64,000 nt of DNA from Bacillota bacterium (GTDB lineage Bacteria; Bacillota; Clostridia; Acetivibrionales; DSM-1351). The first letter of the stretch is position 1, and each line of letters begins with the position of its first letter. A program made the position numbers and the translations under genes. The stretch covers positions 144,635 to 208,634 of the forward strand of contig JAEWOH010000043.1 in NCBI GenBank assembly GCA_023460955.1. Direction: 5' to 3'. Positions 1-8,730 of the stretch are shown here, piece after piece. The notes beneath the pieces are model-generated. The model saw nothing but the letters and a program-made list of their open reading frames with translations, had not been told where the DNA came from and ran no database searches.

Positions 1-2
1 TA

Positions 3-1193
3 AGTGTGGTAATTACTTTTATACTGTTAACAGGCTGTACAGTGGCTGAAAATAGGGTGAGTAGTTTAAATAACTCCTCTGCTGAAAATAGGGTGAGTAG
101 TTTGAATAACTCCTCTGCTGAAAATAGCTTGAGTAATTTAAATAACTCCTCTTTGGAAACAGATTTGGACAAATATCTCCAAGCTGTAAAATATATTAAA
201 GAAAAACAATATCCGCAGGCTATGGGAGTATTACGAGAAATTTCTGACTATAAGGATTCTAAGAATTTAATGGATCAGCTGCTCTATATTATAAACGGCT
301 CCAGTATAGCTAATGGAATTTGGTTAGTAGGAGCTATCGCACAAGATGGTGGAGTTCAGGTGGCTTATGCTGGAGAAGATGACAATAAATACGATGCCGC
401 GAGGAAATGGAAAGGTGTTAAATCTTTATGTGCCAGGGGCGGAGATTCCATAGAAGGCTTAGTCGAAGGAAAAATAGTTACTACAAGTACTGTTACAAAA
501 CAAGAGTTGTTAAATTCCAAAAACGCACCTACCAATGCAATGGCGCATGTTGTTGAGTCCGTTTTAAGCTGGGATAATATTAAGTCTTTCCAGACCTTCT
601 ATCCTCAGAATGCACTGGCACTCACAAATGACGGCAGAGTACTGACGGCATACAGTGACTATCAGGATAAAGCTAAGGAACTGCAGAAATGGAAGGACCT
701 GATAGCTGTTGCAGATGGCCGCAGTTACTTGGTTGGAATTAAAAAGGATGGTACTGTAATTAATAAAAACTTTGATTACAACGGAACTATAAATACGTCT
801 GACTGGAAGAATATTGTGGCTGTAGCTGCAGATTCATCAGTAATCGGCTTAAGAGAGGATGGGACTGTTGTTTCCACGGGTTTAAACGAAAATGGAGAAG
901 GAAATGTTTCAGATTGGAAGGACATCATTGCAATATCCACATCCAGGTATTGTACCCTTGGTCTTAAAAGAGATGGCACAGTGGTTGCAACCGGCTCGAA
1001 TACCTTTGGACAGATGGATGTACAGGAATGGAAAGATATAGTCGCAATAAGCGCAGGGTATTATTTTTCAATTGGTCTGAAGGCAGACGGCACTATGCTC
1101 ATTGCAGGTGATTGCAGCTCCAGCGGCGTTAAGACGCCGGATATTACCGGGATGAAAGGTCTATATGTACCAGGTATAAGAGTTGATGAATAA
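3..1193 (+). CDS. RCC1/BLIP-II-like repeat lipoprotein, 5' end cut by window edge
   Basis: Secreted, lipid-anchored repeat protein of unknown function. The first visible residues (MVITFILLTGC) end in a lipobox (LLTGC), but only ten residues precede the Cys and none is basic, so the true start is probably left of the window. A Ser/Asn-rich linker made of a tandem repeat follows, then a region with the YLQAVKYIKEKQYPQAMGVL pattern often found in clostridial lipoproteins. From about residue 200 there are several repeats of the form W-K-D-I-V-A-I-x-x-x-x-x-x-x-G-L-K-x-D-G-T-V, the signature of RCC1/BLIP-II-type beta-propeller blades. Such propellers usually mediate protein or glycan binding. No operon partner is visible. 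The fold assignment is good; the ligand is unknown. Confidence 0.75.
   Translation, partial: SVVITFILLTGCTVAENRVSSLNNSSAENRVSSLNNSSAENSLSNLNNSSLETDLDKYLQAVKYIKEKQYPQAMGVLREISDYKDSKNLMDQLLYIINGSSIANGIWLVGAIAQDGGVQVAYAGEDDNKYDAARKWKGVKSLCARGGDSIEGLVEGKIVTTSTVTKQELLNSKNAPTNAMAHVVESVLSWDNIKSFQTFYPQNALALTNDGRVLTAYSDYQDKAKELQKWKDLIAVADGRSYLVGIKKDGTVINKNFDYNGTINTSDWKNIVAVAADSSVIGLREDGTVVSTGLNENGEGNVSDWKDIIAISTSRYCTLGLKRDGTVVATGSNTFGQMDVQEWKDIVAISAGYYFSIGLKADGTMLIAGDCSSSGVKTPDITGMKGLYVPGIRVDE
45..152 (+). repeat. Three tandem 36-bp in-frame repeats
   Basis: Units at 45-80, 81-116 and 117-152 each encode a 12-residue AENxxSxLNNSS block. The first two differ at a single base; the third has a few changes. 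They form the flexible linker after the lipidated Cys. The near-identity suggests recent slippage or duplication. Confidence 0.9.
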
Positions 1194-1263
1194 GTGAGAC
1201 ATGAGACTCTTAAATATTAATATTTAGCTCGATATGGACATTTGGTGAGGTTTTTATAGAACA

Positions 1264-1401
1264 TGGGACAGCAAACAGTCAGTATTATTGGGATACAATT
1301 CTGAAGCTTTAAGGGGATTCGTAAGTGTAAGAGAAGAATTTATAGTTGTAAAAATAGGTGGAGTTTATATTAAAATAGAAGGGGAAAATATGCCCAAGTG
1401 A
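1264..1401 (+). pseudogene. Possible remnant of a YabP/YqfC-like spore protein
   Basis: An open stretch of 45 codons without a convincing start ends with residues resembling the core of small sporulation proteins of the YabP/YqfC group (pattern ..F-V-S-V-R-E-E-F-I-V-V-K-I-G-G-V-Y-I-K-I-E-G-E-N). The other two frames are also broken. The resemblance is by eye only and weak. The rest of the gap between 1194 and 1544 holds only the inverted repeat at 1402-1459. Confidence 0.25.
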
Positions 1402-1459
1402 AAATATTTCCAGCTAAATCCTTAATTTTGCATATTGTTAAGGTTAGCTGGAAATATTT
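1402..1459. terminator. 16-bp perfect inverted repeat (possible terminator)
   Basis: The arms at 1402-1417 (AAATATTTCCAGCTAA) and 1444-1459 are perfectly complementary around a 26-nt loop. The repeat lies between the convergent lipoprotein and phosphoesterase genes, where a bidirectional terminator would be expected. The stem is AT-rich and the loop large, so termination efficiency is uncertain. Confidence 0.45.
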
Positions 1460-1544
1460 ATATAATATCACTATTTTCTCCATGTCCGTATTACCTATAT
1501 GATTTCATTGCACCAATTGTTGACAGAAATTATCTACTAATGGG

Positions 1545-2453
1545 TTATAAAAATATTGGATTACTCCATGCAGTATTTCCACGCTCGTCAACACATTCGA
1601 CTCTCACATAGGATTCATTTCCACGTAATTTATAGGATGCGCTGGTTATGAGATCTTTTGAAATTTCGCTATAACCCATAAGTTCGTATGTAACAAAATG
1701 TATTGCTGAAACAGGGGAACATGTTACGTGGACTTCGCCCTCTGAAACATAAAATTCAAATATCTCTGGTCCGCTTGAAGAATAGAAGTTGCCCTCAATC
1801 ATTGCTGTAATAATATCTTTTTGGCAGAGTGAGGGAGAGTTTACGCAAATCCATCCACCGCACCGGTCCTCGAGGATATGGTGTGAATCATCGGTAGCAA
1901 CTCCCCAAATCTTGCGTCGGCGTCTTAGAAGAGAATCCCAGTAGTCAATCGAAAGTCCGGTATGATTTTCGATTGAGCAGCCGTAATTGAAAATCTCTAC
2001 TGCAAAATATCCTGATAAGTCTATAAAATCAGCAAGTTCAAGCCTTGACCAGTTTGGATGACAAAATACTGCCAGATTATTTGAAGCTGTAATCCTATTG
2101 ATATTTTCTTGTGGAGTAGAAATTCCACTCCATTCGGGGACTTCAATGTATTCACCGTTTCTGAAACCGTTATTTTCTCCACACGGCTCTTTACCTATAC
2201 CCAATGTATGGTATATTCGCAGCGGATCAGTATTTGTAACTTCGAGCTCAATACCCGGCAAAATCATGAAGTCGTCACTTCCCAAGTGCGCCAGGTGCGA
2301 ATAGTACTGGTGGTCGGTTATGGCAAGAAAGCTCCAGCCTTTACTTTTATACCGCTCAACTGTTTCTTCCGGGCTAAGCTTCCCGTCTGAATTAGTTGTG
2401 TGGCAATGCAGATTTCCTTTGTACCAATTTCCTTTAGTGTTCAATCCTTTCAT
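1545..2453 (-). CDS. PHP-domain metal-dependent phosphoesterase
   Basis: Predicted metallo-phosphoesterase of the PHP superfamily (CehA/McbA- or YciV-like group). The N-terminus has the first metal-binding motif (LHCHTTNSDG), followed by AITDHQYYSH. Later His and Asp residues occur in FCHPNWSR and VATDDSHH, the expected remaining ligands. The C-terminal about 70 residues look like a beta-rich accessory domain. ATG at 2453 is preferred over TTG at 2456 because GGAGG lies 7 nt upstream. It lies 36 bp downstream of the ArsR-type regulator on the same strand, so the two are probably co-transcribed. Being in a sugar locus suggests it hydrolyses a sugar phosphate or related ester; the substrate is inferred only. 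Confidence 0.75.
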   Translation of the reverse strand: MKGLNTKGNWYKGNLHCHTTNSDGKLSPEETVERYKSKGWSFLAITDHQYYSHLAHLGSDDFMILPGIELEVTNTDPLRIYHTLGIGKEPCGENNGFRNGEYIEVPEWSGISTPQENINRITASNNLAVFCHPNWSRLELADFIDLSGYFAVEIFNYGCSIENHTGLSIDYWDSLLRRRRKIWGVATDDSHHILEDRCGGWICVNSPSLCQKDIITAMIEGNFYSSSGPEIFEFYVSEGEVHVTCSPVSAIHFVTYELMGYSEISKDLITSASYKLRGNESYVRVECVDERGNTAWSNPIFL

Positions 2454-2489
2454 CAAATAGCCTCCAGTCCGGGAGCACTGGTCCCGGGT

Positions 2490-3461
2490 TTAATATATTA
2501 TTCTCATAATAATGCCTTGCTTGAAATCACCATATTTTTCTCCGAAAATGTTTATACCACCAATATTTTCAGCATCTGGTTTTATTTCAATTTTCAAAGA
2601 TATAAATGGGTTCATGTTCAGATTTAAGTTTTCAATGTTTATATTGGAATTTACCATTACTCCGTCTATATACCCTCCGTTTTTCCGAACTGAGAATGTT
2701 TTCAGTAGACCATATTGGGTTCGTCCATACTGCCATACGGCAGGAGTCAGCAGACCATGCCTTGAACCGAAGTCACCTGGAGAACGGTAAATTCCAAGTT
2801 CTTGACCGTTTATTGATATAGTTATATCCGAAGGCCAATTTTCCATATAACCCGGTGCCTCCGAGCAAAGCTCAAAGCTAAAGGAAATCTCCTCGGGCAG
2901 GATATGATTGTCACAGTGGTTCGGGAACCTGTATTCAACATATCCTTGCTGAAACCAAACAAGCTGGGCATTCATTCGGTATGGCGAGTAGAATGACTTC
3001 GGATTATCATAACTGTCCATTGAACCGTTTTCATCTGCCAAACCGCATGTGGGTTCGACTTCCCACTGATAGAAGCAGCCAACGGGCATTTCTACAGTAA
3101 TGGTTTTATCCTCCTGGTCAAGCGCTTGCTCAGCTGCGTCTATATGGATGGATTGTGTAGTGCAAAGACAGACTCGCATTGAGCCCCTTATTCCGGGTTG
3201 AGATTCGGTTATTACCAGTCTTGCATCCTCCAGACATTTTATATGTAAGGCTGTTGAGGAAACCGGAAGCCCCATTGCTTCGGAAATCTCCAGAAGAGAT
3301 ATGGGGTTGATTTTAAGCAGGTTCATCATTTGAAGCCTGATCGGAGAGGATAAAGCTTTTCCGATTTTTGCAATGTGAGTGTGGTGTGCGCTGTTTTCTA
3401 GATTTAATGAAATATTTCTTTCTCCAAGTATTTTTATGGTTTTTTTTTCACTGGTTTTCAT
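2490..3461 (-). CDS. ArsR-family transcriptional regulator with large C-terminal domain
   Basis: The N-terminal part (about residues 25-105) is an ArsR-type winged helix (IGKALSSPIRLQMMNLLK ... LLEISEAMGLPVSSTALHIKCLEDARLV). The remaining about 210 residues form a beta-rich domain of the kind seen in large ArsR-like regulators of clostridial sugar operons, which may sense a carbohydrate. ATG has an AGGTGA ribosome site. The gene diverges from the ABC/GH2 operon. One of three identical-pattern operators (3477-3493) lies just upstream of its ribosome site, so autoregulation is likely. DNA-binding role is clear; the effector is unknown. Confidence 0.8.
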   Translation of the reverse strand: MKTSEKKTIKILGERNISLNLENSAHHTHIAKIGKALSSPIRLQMMNLLKINPISLLEISEAMGLPVSSTALHIKCLEDARLVITESQPGIRGSMRVCLCTTQSIHIDAAEQALDQEDKTITVEMPVGCFYQWEVEPTCGLADENGSMDSYDNPKSFYSPYRMNAQLVWFQQGYVEYRFPNHCDNHILPEEISFSFELCSEAPGYMENWPSDITISINGQELGIYRSPGDFGSRHGLLTPAVWQYGRTQYGLLKTFSVRKNGGYIDGVMVNSNINIENLNLNMNPFISLKIEIKPDAENIGGINIFGEKYGDFKQGIIMRIIY

Positions 3462-3476
3462 TTTATCACCTCATTG

Positions 3477-3493
3477 TTACAAAAAATATGTAA
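3477..3493. promoter_or_regulatory. Operator copy 1 (TTACA-N7-TGTAA)
   Basis: A 17-bp dyad, TTACAAAAAATATGTAA, 16 bp upstream of the ArsR-type gene. The same TTACA-N7-TGTAA pattern occurs twice more in this divergent intergenic region, which argues against chance and fits a dimeric winged-helix repressor. Confidence 0.65.
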
Positions 3494-3598
3494 TAAACAA
3501 TTTTATGAAACTATAAAATAGTTACTAAAATTGTAATTACTATTATACTATAAGATATAAATTAAGTCAAAATATATCCAAATTAAACAAAAAATTTG

Positions 3599-3627
3599 TT
3601 GACATAACGGTAATTATAGTCTAATAT
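3599..3627 (+). promoter_or_regulatory. SigA-type promoter of the sugar operon
   Basis: TTGACA at 3599-3604, a 17-bp spacer, and TAATAT at 3622-3627. Transcription would start near 3634, upstream of operators 2 and 3, so bound repressor would block elongation or open-complex escape. Confidence 0.75.
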
Positions 3628-3640
3628 GATAATATATTAA

Positions 3641-3657
3641 TTACATAAAAAGTGTAA
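3641..3657. promoter_or_regulatory. Operator copy 2 (TTACA-N7-TGTAA)
   Basis: TTACATAAAAAGTGTAA, immediately downstream of the predicted transcription start of the ABC/GH2 operon. Same half-sites and spacing as the copies at 3477 and 3691. Confidence 0.65.
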
Positions 3658-3690
3658 TAAATTAATGTGCACTAAATCCGGTAAAATTTA

Positions 3691-3707
3691 TTACATAATT
3701 GTTGTAA
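3691..3707. promoter_or_regulatory. Operator copy 3 (TTACA-N7-TGTAA)
   Basis: TTACATAATTGTTGTAA, 50 bp centre-to-centre from copy 2 (about five helical turns), 52 bp upstream of the binding-protein start. The helical phasing is compatible with cooperative binding. Confidence 0.65.
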
Positions 3708-3759
3708 TTTTAAAAAGTTAATGTTTGTTGAGCTCTTACCTAATTTAAAGGAGGATATT

Positions 3760-5076
3760 ATGAAAAAGACTCTAGTAATTTTGCTGGTTATGGTATTGAC
3801 TTTTTCTATGTTAACAGCTTGTGGTAGTTCGGGCACAACTGATAATTCTGTAACAGACAAGAACTCTGCAACACAGGCTTCCACAAACGATGCTACCGAT
3901 AAAACTGGTGAACAGATTAAAATTAGATTTATTAATGGTTTTACCGGTGGTGACGGTGCCTTTATGAAAAAGATGGTGGACAGCTTCAATTCTTCTCAGG
4001 GCAAGTATTTTATAGATCAACTTATTACTGCTGACCATTATACAAAGTTTAAAACCGATGATTTTGATATGCTGATAATACATGCCGATCTTATATCTAC
4101 ATATCATGAAGATGGACTTTTGAAAGAAGTATCTGATATTTATAAATCATCTAATCTTGTACTTGAAAGAGATTTTCATCCAGTAGCACAGACATATGTG
4201 AAGTATGATGATGGCGTATTCGCTTTCCCGCTGGATTTATATGCCGATACAATGTATTATAACAAGGATCTTGTTGATAAGGCTCCAACTACATATGATG
4301 ATCTTCTAGCATTGAGGGATAAACTTCAACCTGATAAAACTGGAGTTTACCCAATAGCAATTCCGCTTAGTGGTGACCACGACTGGCTGACTATGGCTAT
4401 GCTTACTCAAATGAATGTAAATTTTGTAGAGGATGGGCATCTTAAGCTCGATACAGATGAAGCAGCAGAAGCTCTTTTGAAGATTAACAAAATGATATAC
4501 AAGGATAAGCTAAGCGCTCCTCAAATGGCTGCAAATGATGATATAAATGCTTTCCTTAAAAAATCACAGGAAAAGACCAATATTCAAGCGGCTCTTTCAC
4601 TGACTGGCCCATGGAATTACACATCTGCCAAGGAGACTTGGGGAGATAAGCTAGGTATAGCTGCATTTCCTACATTAGGGGATACTCTGCAGGTTCCTGC
4701 AGGAGGTCATACTTTTGCAGTTTCAGCCAAGTGTGATAATGCTGATAAACTTGCTGGTATATCCGCGTTTATGTCTTATATATACCAGCCGGACGTCATG
4801 TTAAATTGGGCAGATTCAGGTCAAGCTCCTATCCATCTTCCAACCATGGAAGTAGTAAAGGGTAAACCTGAGCTATACCCTGTTGCAGCTGTTAATTATG
4901 ATATATTTGACAAGGCAAGAATACTACCTCCTGTTTATAACATAAGAGAACAGGTAAAATATCTTTACAATAATGTTTGGGAATTGATTTATAGTGATCC
5001 TAATCTTACAAAAGATAAACTTATGGTTGAATTGAAGAACGCAACTAAGACAGCAAAAGAACTAGCAGAACATTAA
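3760..5076 (+). CDS. Sugar ABC transporter substrate-binding lipoprotein
   Basis: Family-1 extracellular solute-binding protein of a CUT1-type sugar importer, 438 residues. ATG at 3760 is preferred to the longer frame from 3721 because AAAGGAGG precedes it and it begins a proper signal peptide (MKKTLVILLV...) ending in lipobox LTAC with the lipidated Cys at residue 21. A Ser/Thr-rich linker follows, then the two-lobe binding fold with typical motifs (FPLDLYADTMYYNKDLVDKAPTTYDDL). First gene of the operon with two permeases and a GH2 glycosidase, no ATPase; a shared MsmK/UgpC-type ATPase elsewhere is expected. The ligand is probably an oligosaccharide attacked by the GH2 enzyme. Confidence 0.9.
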   Translation: MKKTLVILLVMVLTFSMLTACGSSGTTDNSVTDKNSATQASTNDATDKTGEQIKIRFINGFTGGDGAFMKKMVDSFNSSQGKYFIDQLITADHYTKFKTDDFDMLIIHADLISTYHEDGLLKEVSDIYKSSNLVLERDFHPVAQTYVKYDDGVFAFPLDLYADTMYYNKDLVDKAPTTYDDLLALRDKLQPDKTGVYPIAIPLSGDHDWLTMAMLTQMNVNFVEDGHLKLDTDEAAEALLKINKMIYKDKLSAPQMAANDDINAFLKKSQEKTNIQAALSLTGPWNYTSAKETWGDKLGIAAFPTLGDTLQVPAGGHTFAVSAKCDNADKLAGISAFMSYIYQPDVMLNWADSGQAPIHLPTMEVVKGKPELYPVAAVNYDIFDKARILPPVYNIREQVKYLYNNVWELIYSDPNLTKDKLMVELKNATKTAKELAEH

Positions 5077-5154
5077 TAGGAGAATTATTTATTGTGGGGG
5101 GCATTTGCTCCCCATTGTAAATAAATGTCCATCTCATATAGAAGGGTGAATAAA

Positions 5155-6060
5155 ATGAAGTCAAGTAAATTTGTTTCGATGTTATTTTTATTACCGTTTA
5201 TAATTTTCTTTGTATTATTTTTGCTGGTTCCGATAATATACGGTGGATACATGAGTCTTCACAAATATTCGCTTATTACTGGGAATCAGGGATATGTGGG
5301 CATGGAGAATTATACCAAAATCTTATTTTCAGAATCAATGTACAATAGATCGTTTTTTATCGGGCTCAAGAATACCTGCATCTTTGTATTAATGTCAGTT
5401 CCTCCCTTAGTATTAATAAGTCTTGGTCTGGCTGTGCTTGTTGACCGACTTCCCGACCGTTTTAAGCCGTTTTTTCGAACGGTATATTTTGCATCTTTTT
5501 CAGTGTCTGTTTCAGCAGTTGCAGCAATTTTCCTATGGCTTATGAGAGGAAACGGTGGATACATAAATAATACACTTATTAGTTTGTCTATTATAGCTAA
5601 ACCTATACCATGGCTTGAATCAAAAGATTTTGTCTGGATATCCCTTACTATTGCCACTGTGTGGTGGACAATAGGATATAATATGATGCTTTTTGTAAAC
5701 GCTTTGAATGAAATTGATGTAAGCGTTAATGAAGCAGCAGATCTTGATGGGGCGGGTTTTTGGAAAAGGTTTATATATATAACATTCCCGGGTATAAGAA
5801 ATGTATTCTATTTTGTACTAATGACAACAATTATCGCTTCCTTTAATGTTTTCGGTCAGCCCCGCTTGATGACAAACGGAGGCCCTGGAGAGTTTACAAA
5901 ACCAATTATAATGGTTATTAATGACAGTATTATATTTAAAAACAATCTGGGTATTGGAACTGCTATGACTATAATGCTTGGTCTTATTATTGTGGCGTGT
6001 TCTATTGCACAATATTTTCTAACCAGAGCAAAAGATGATTTAAACGGAGGCAGGGTGTGA
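5155..6060 (+). CDS. Sugar ABC transporter permease (MalF-like)
   Basis: Inner-membrane component with six predicted helices and the EAA loop (VSVNEAADLDGAGFWKRFIYITFPGIR) that contacts the ATPase. An upstream in-frame ATG at 5125 exists, but ATG at 5155 has a GAAGGGTGA ribosome site and begins MKSSKFVSMLFLLPFIIFF, the usual start of MalF-like permeases. It partners the permease that begins at 6057, overlapping its stop. Confidence 0.9.
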   Translation: MKSSKFVSMLFLLPFIIFFVLFLLVPIIYGGYMSLHKYSLITGNQGYVGMENYTKILFSESMYNRSFFIGLKNTCIFVLMSVPPLVLISLGLAVLVDRLPDRFKPFFRTVYFASFSVSVSAVAAIFLWLMRGNGGYINNTLISLSIIAKPIPWLESKDFVWISLTIATVWWTIGYNMMLFVNALNEIDVSVNEAADLDGAGFWKRFIYITFPGIRNVFYFVLMTTIIASFNVFGQPRLMTNGGPGEFTKPIIMVINDSIIFKNNLGIGTAMTIMLGLIIVACSIAQYFLTRAKDDLNGGRV

Positions 6061-6893
6061 TTATGGACAGAAAAAAATTAAAAAAAATAATTCTACTTTT
6101 TATTGCCTGTATAATAGCCTATTTATTTATCCTGCCATTTATGTTTATGATTTTCACCAGCTTTAAAGAATTACCTGATGCGCTGGGCTCATCTTCATTG
6201 TTTCCAAAGAAGTGGACCCTTGAAAACTATAAGGAATTGTTCACCAACACATCTTCATCACCTGTTGGTAAGTGGGTACTTAATACTACGATTGTTACAG
6301 TCTGCGGAACACTTCTGCGTGTTACAGTAAGCACATTGGCTGCATATGCCCTTGCGCGTCTGAATGTACCTTTTAAGAGGGTTTTTGTAGTTACCATAAT
6401 ATGGGCACTTGCTATTCCTGAAATAGTAACATATTTTCCCAGTTTTTACATATTTAAAGAGGTTGGTTTGCTAAATTCGTTTGCTCCTTTAATTCTTCCT
6501 TCGGGTGCAGGCGTTATGATGGTATACCTGGTTTACAATTTTATGCTCGCATTTCCAAAAGAGCTTGAAGAGTCAGCTTACATTGATGGCGCAACATTAA
6601 TGCAAACATTAAGGAAGGTTATCCTGCCTTCGGTAAGGCCAATAATTTTAACACAAGGCTTTATAACATTTCTAGCGTTATATAACGATTTTTTCTGGCC
6701 GTCTTTAATTATTAACCGGACGCAATCTCAGACAATTACTCTTGGAATTGCGGCATTGGTGCTAGGTGAAAATTACATAAATCCTGGTTTGATGATGGCG
6801 GCGACAGTCGTTGCAGTTTTACCCGTAACATTGATATTCATTTACATTAACAAGTATATTGTAAAAGGTTTCACTCAATCAGGAATAAAGTAA
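6057..6893 (+). CDS. Sugar ABC transporter permease (MalG-like)
   Basis: Second CUT1 permease, 278 residues, six predicted helices; EAA motif ELEESAYIDGATLMQTLRKVILP. The start is either GTG 6057 (GGAGG 6 nt upstream, overlapping the previous stop) or ATG 6063; spacing favours GTG. Translational coupling with the first permease is likely. The gene ends directly against the GH2 gene. Confidence 0.9.
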   Translation: MIMDRKKLKKIILLFIACIIAYLFILPFMFMIFTSFKELPDALGSSSLFPKKWTLENYKELFTNTSSSPVGKWVLNTTIVTVCGTLLRVTVSTLAAYALARLNVPFKRVFVVTIIWALAIPEIVTYFPSFYIFKEVGLLNSFAPLILPSGAGVMMVYLVYNFMLAFPKELEESAYIDGATLMQTLRKVILPSVRPIILTQGFITFLALYNDFFWPSLIINRTQSQTITLGIAALVLGENYINPGLMMAATVVAVLPVTLIFIYINKYIVKGFTQSGIK

Positions 6894-6908
6894 ATGGAGG
6901 GAATAAAT

Positions 6909-8702
6909 TTGAGAAACGAATATCCAAGACCGGATTTCCAAAGAGAAGAATGGATGTCACTCAATGGAAAATGGGAATTTGGTTTTAACGAGGTTATACA
7001 TAGTGAAATAGAAGTCCCTTTTGTTTATCAGTGTGCTTTAAGTGCAGTTAACATCAAAGATAATTATGATCGTGTAATTTATCACAAAGTTTTTTCAGTT
7101 CCTGATAATTGGAAGGGTCAAAAGATACTTCTTCATTTTGGTGCCGTAGATTATGAAAGTACTGTATATATTAATGGTCATATGGTATGTACCCATGAAG
7201 GCGGTCATATGCCATTCGCCATTGATATCACTGAGTTTTTAAATTGGGAGCAGGAGGATTTGGTGGTCAAGGTTTATGACCCCCAAAAGGATGAAACAAT
7301 TCCAAGAGGAAAACAATATTGGAATGGTGAACCAGCGTTTATTTGGTATACTCCTTCGACAGGAATATGGCAATCAGTGTGGTTGGAGCCTGTTTCTTCA
7401 GCAAGATGGGAAAGAATACTTTTTACACCTGATATTGATTCAGGAACAGTTGAAATTAACTATAAACTTTCTGACAATACTCCGTTTCCATGTACCTGCG
7501 GATTTACAATTACACATAATGATAAACTTTTTTTCAAAGCTGAAATGAATGTTTTGCAAAAAGAAGGGAAGATAACAGTAGATGTTTTTGCCAATAAGGT
7601 ACTAAATGGTTCATCTTATATGGGAGGCCTCTGTTGGAGTCCTGAGCATCCTAATCTTTTTGATGTTGAAGCTGTCCTTTATGTAGACAGTAAGCCTGTT
7701 GACAAAGTTAACACTTATTTTGGGATGAGAAAAATCTCTATTGAAAACGGAAAATTGTACCTGAATAACATACCATATTATCACAAATTGGTGCTTGATC
7801 AGGGATATTGGGATGAGGGACTTCTAACCGCTCCGAATGAAGCTGCTTACAAAGAGGATATTTTACTAAGTAAATCCATGGGATTTAATGGCTGCCGTAA
7901 GCATGAAAAAGCTGAGGATCCTGTCTTTCTATATTGGGCTGATAAGCTGGGGTATCTTGTATGGGCTAGTGTACCAAGCTTTATTAGTTACAGTCGTGAT
8001 GCAGCGAACAGATTTATTACAGGGTGGAGCGATATTATTTTAAGAGACTATAATCATCCATCTATTGTAGTTTGGGATATGCTTAATGAAAGTTGGGGAG
8101 TTCCGGCAATATATAGCAACAAAATGCAGCAGGCATTTTCACTTTGCCTTTACAATCTGGCATACAGTCTTGATAGTACACGTCTTGTTGTTACAAATGA
8201 CGGATGGGAACAAACCGGTGGAGATTTATGCACAATTCACACGTATAAGCACGGCAGCATTGATGATTTAGATACTCAAGTGCATTTTGCGGAAAGCCTC
8301 AAACGTCTGGATGGAATATTGGACGGTTCTATTATTGAGCGTTTACCATACGCGAAAGGGTATTCCTATAATGGACAGCCCATTATAATATCAGAGTTCG
8401 GAGGCGTTTCCTGTGGTGCTGAAGGTAAGAGCTGGAGTTCTGCAAGTGCCGTCAGTGAAGAGGAGTTTCTTGAAACCTATGAAAATAGCTGGGGTTATAC
8501 TAATACTGGCAGTGAAGAGGACTTTCTACTAACCTACCAGCGGCTTATACAAAACATATATGCTTCAGATTTGATCTGCGGATTTTGTTATACTCAGTTT
8601 ACTGATGTAGAACAGGAGAAAAACGGACTTCTGACAAACAAACATAAACCAAAATTCAATCTTGAGAAGATTAAGAAAATTAATGATGGTTACCACAAGT
8701 AA
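6909..8702 (+). CDS. Glycoside hydrolase family 2 enzyme (beta-galactosidase/glucuronidase-like)
   Basis: Retaining exo-beta-glycosidase, probably cytoplasmic since no signal peptide is visible. N-terminal jelly-roll sugar-binding domain (about 1-160; NGKWEFGFNE, VYINGHMVCTHEGGHMPFAIDIT), Ig-like domain (about 165-275), then the TIM barrel. Catalytic acid/base lies in WDMLNESWG (Glu about 394) and the nucleophile in ISEFGG (Glu about 496). At 597 residues it is the short GH2 form. ATG at 6894 overlaps the GGAGGG ribosome site (6896-6901), so the real start is probably TTG at 6909, 7 nt downstream of that site. It likely hydrolyses the oligosaccharide brought in by the upstream importer. Exact sugar specificity cannot be read. 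Confidence 0.85.
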   Translation: MRNEYPRPDFQREEWMSLNGKWEFGFNEVIHSEIEVPFVYQCALSAVNIKDNYDRVIYHKVFSVPDNWKGQKILLHFGAVDYESTVYINGHMVCTHEGGHMPFAIDITEFLNWEQEDLVVKVYDPQKDETIPRGKQYWNGEPAFIWYTPSTGIWQSVWLEPVSSARWERILFTPDIDSGTVEINYKLSDNTPFPCTCGFTITHNDKLFFKAEMNVLQKEGKITVDVFANKVLNGSSYMGGLCWSPEHPNLFDVEAVLYVDSKPVDKVNTYFGMRKISIENGKLYLNNIPYYHKLVLDQGYWDEGLLTAPNEAAYKEDILLSKSMGFNGCRKHEKAEDPVFLYWADKLGYLVWASVPSFISYSRDAANRFITGWSDIILRDYNHPSIVVWDMLNESWGVPAIYSNKMQQAFSLCLYNLAYSLDSTRLVVTNDGWEQTGGDLCTIHTYKHGSIDDLDTQVHFAESLKRLDGILDGSIIERLPYAKGYSYNGQPIIISEFGGVSCGAEGKSWSSASAVSEEEFLETYENSWGYTNTGSEEDFLLTYQRLIQNIYASDLICGFCYTQFTDVEQEKNGLLTNKHKPKFNLEKIKKINDGYHK

Positions 8703-8730
8703 GGTAACTTCTGATGAGGAGATTGTATAA

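Noticed and set aside
776..979. Minus-strand frame within the lipoprotein gene
   Set aside because: Shadow of the repeat-rich coding strand; no ribosome site or recognisable product.
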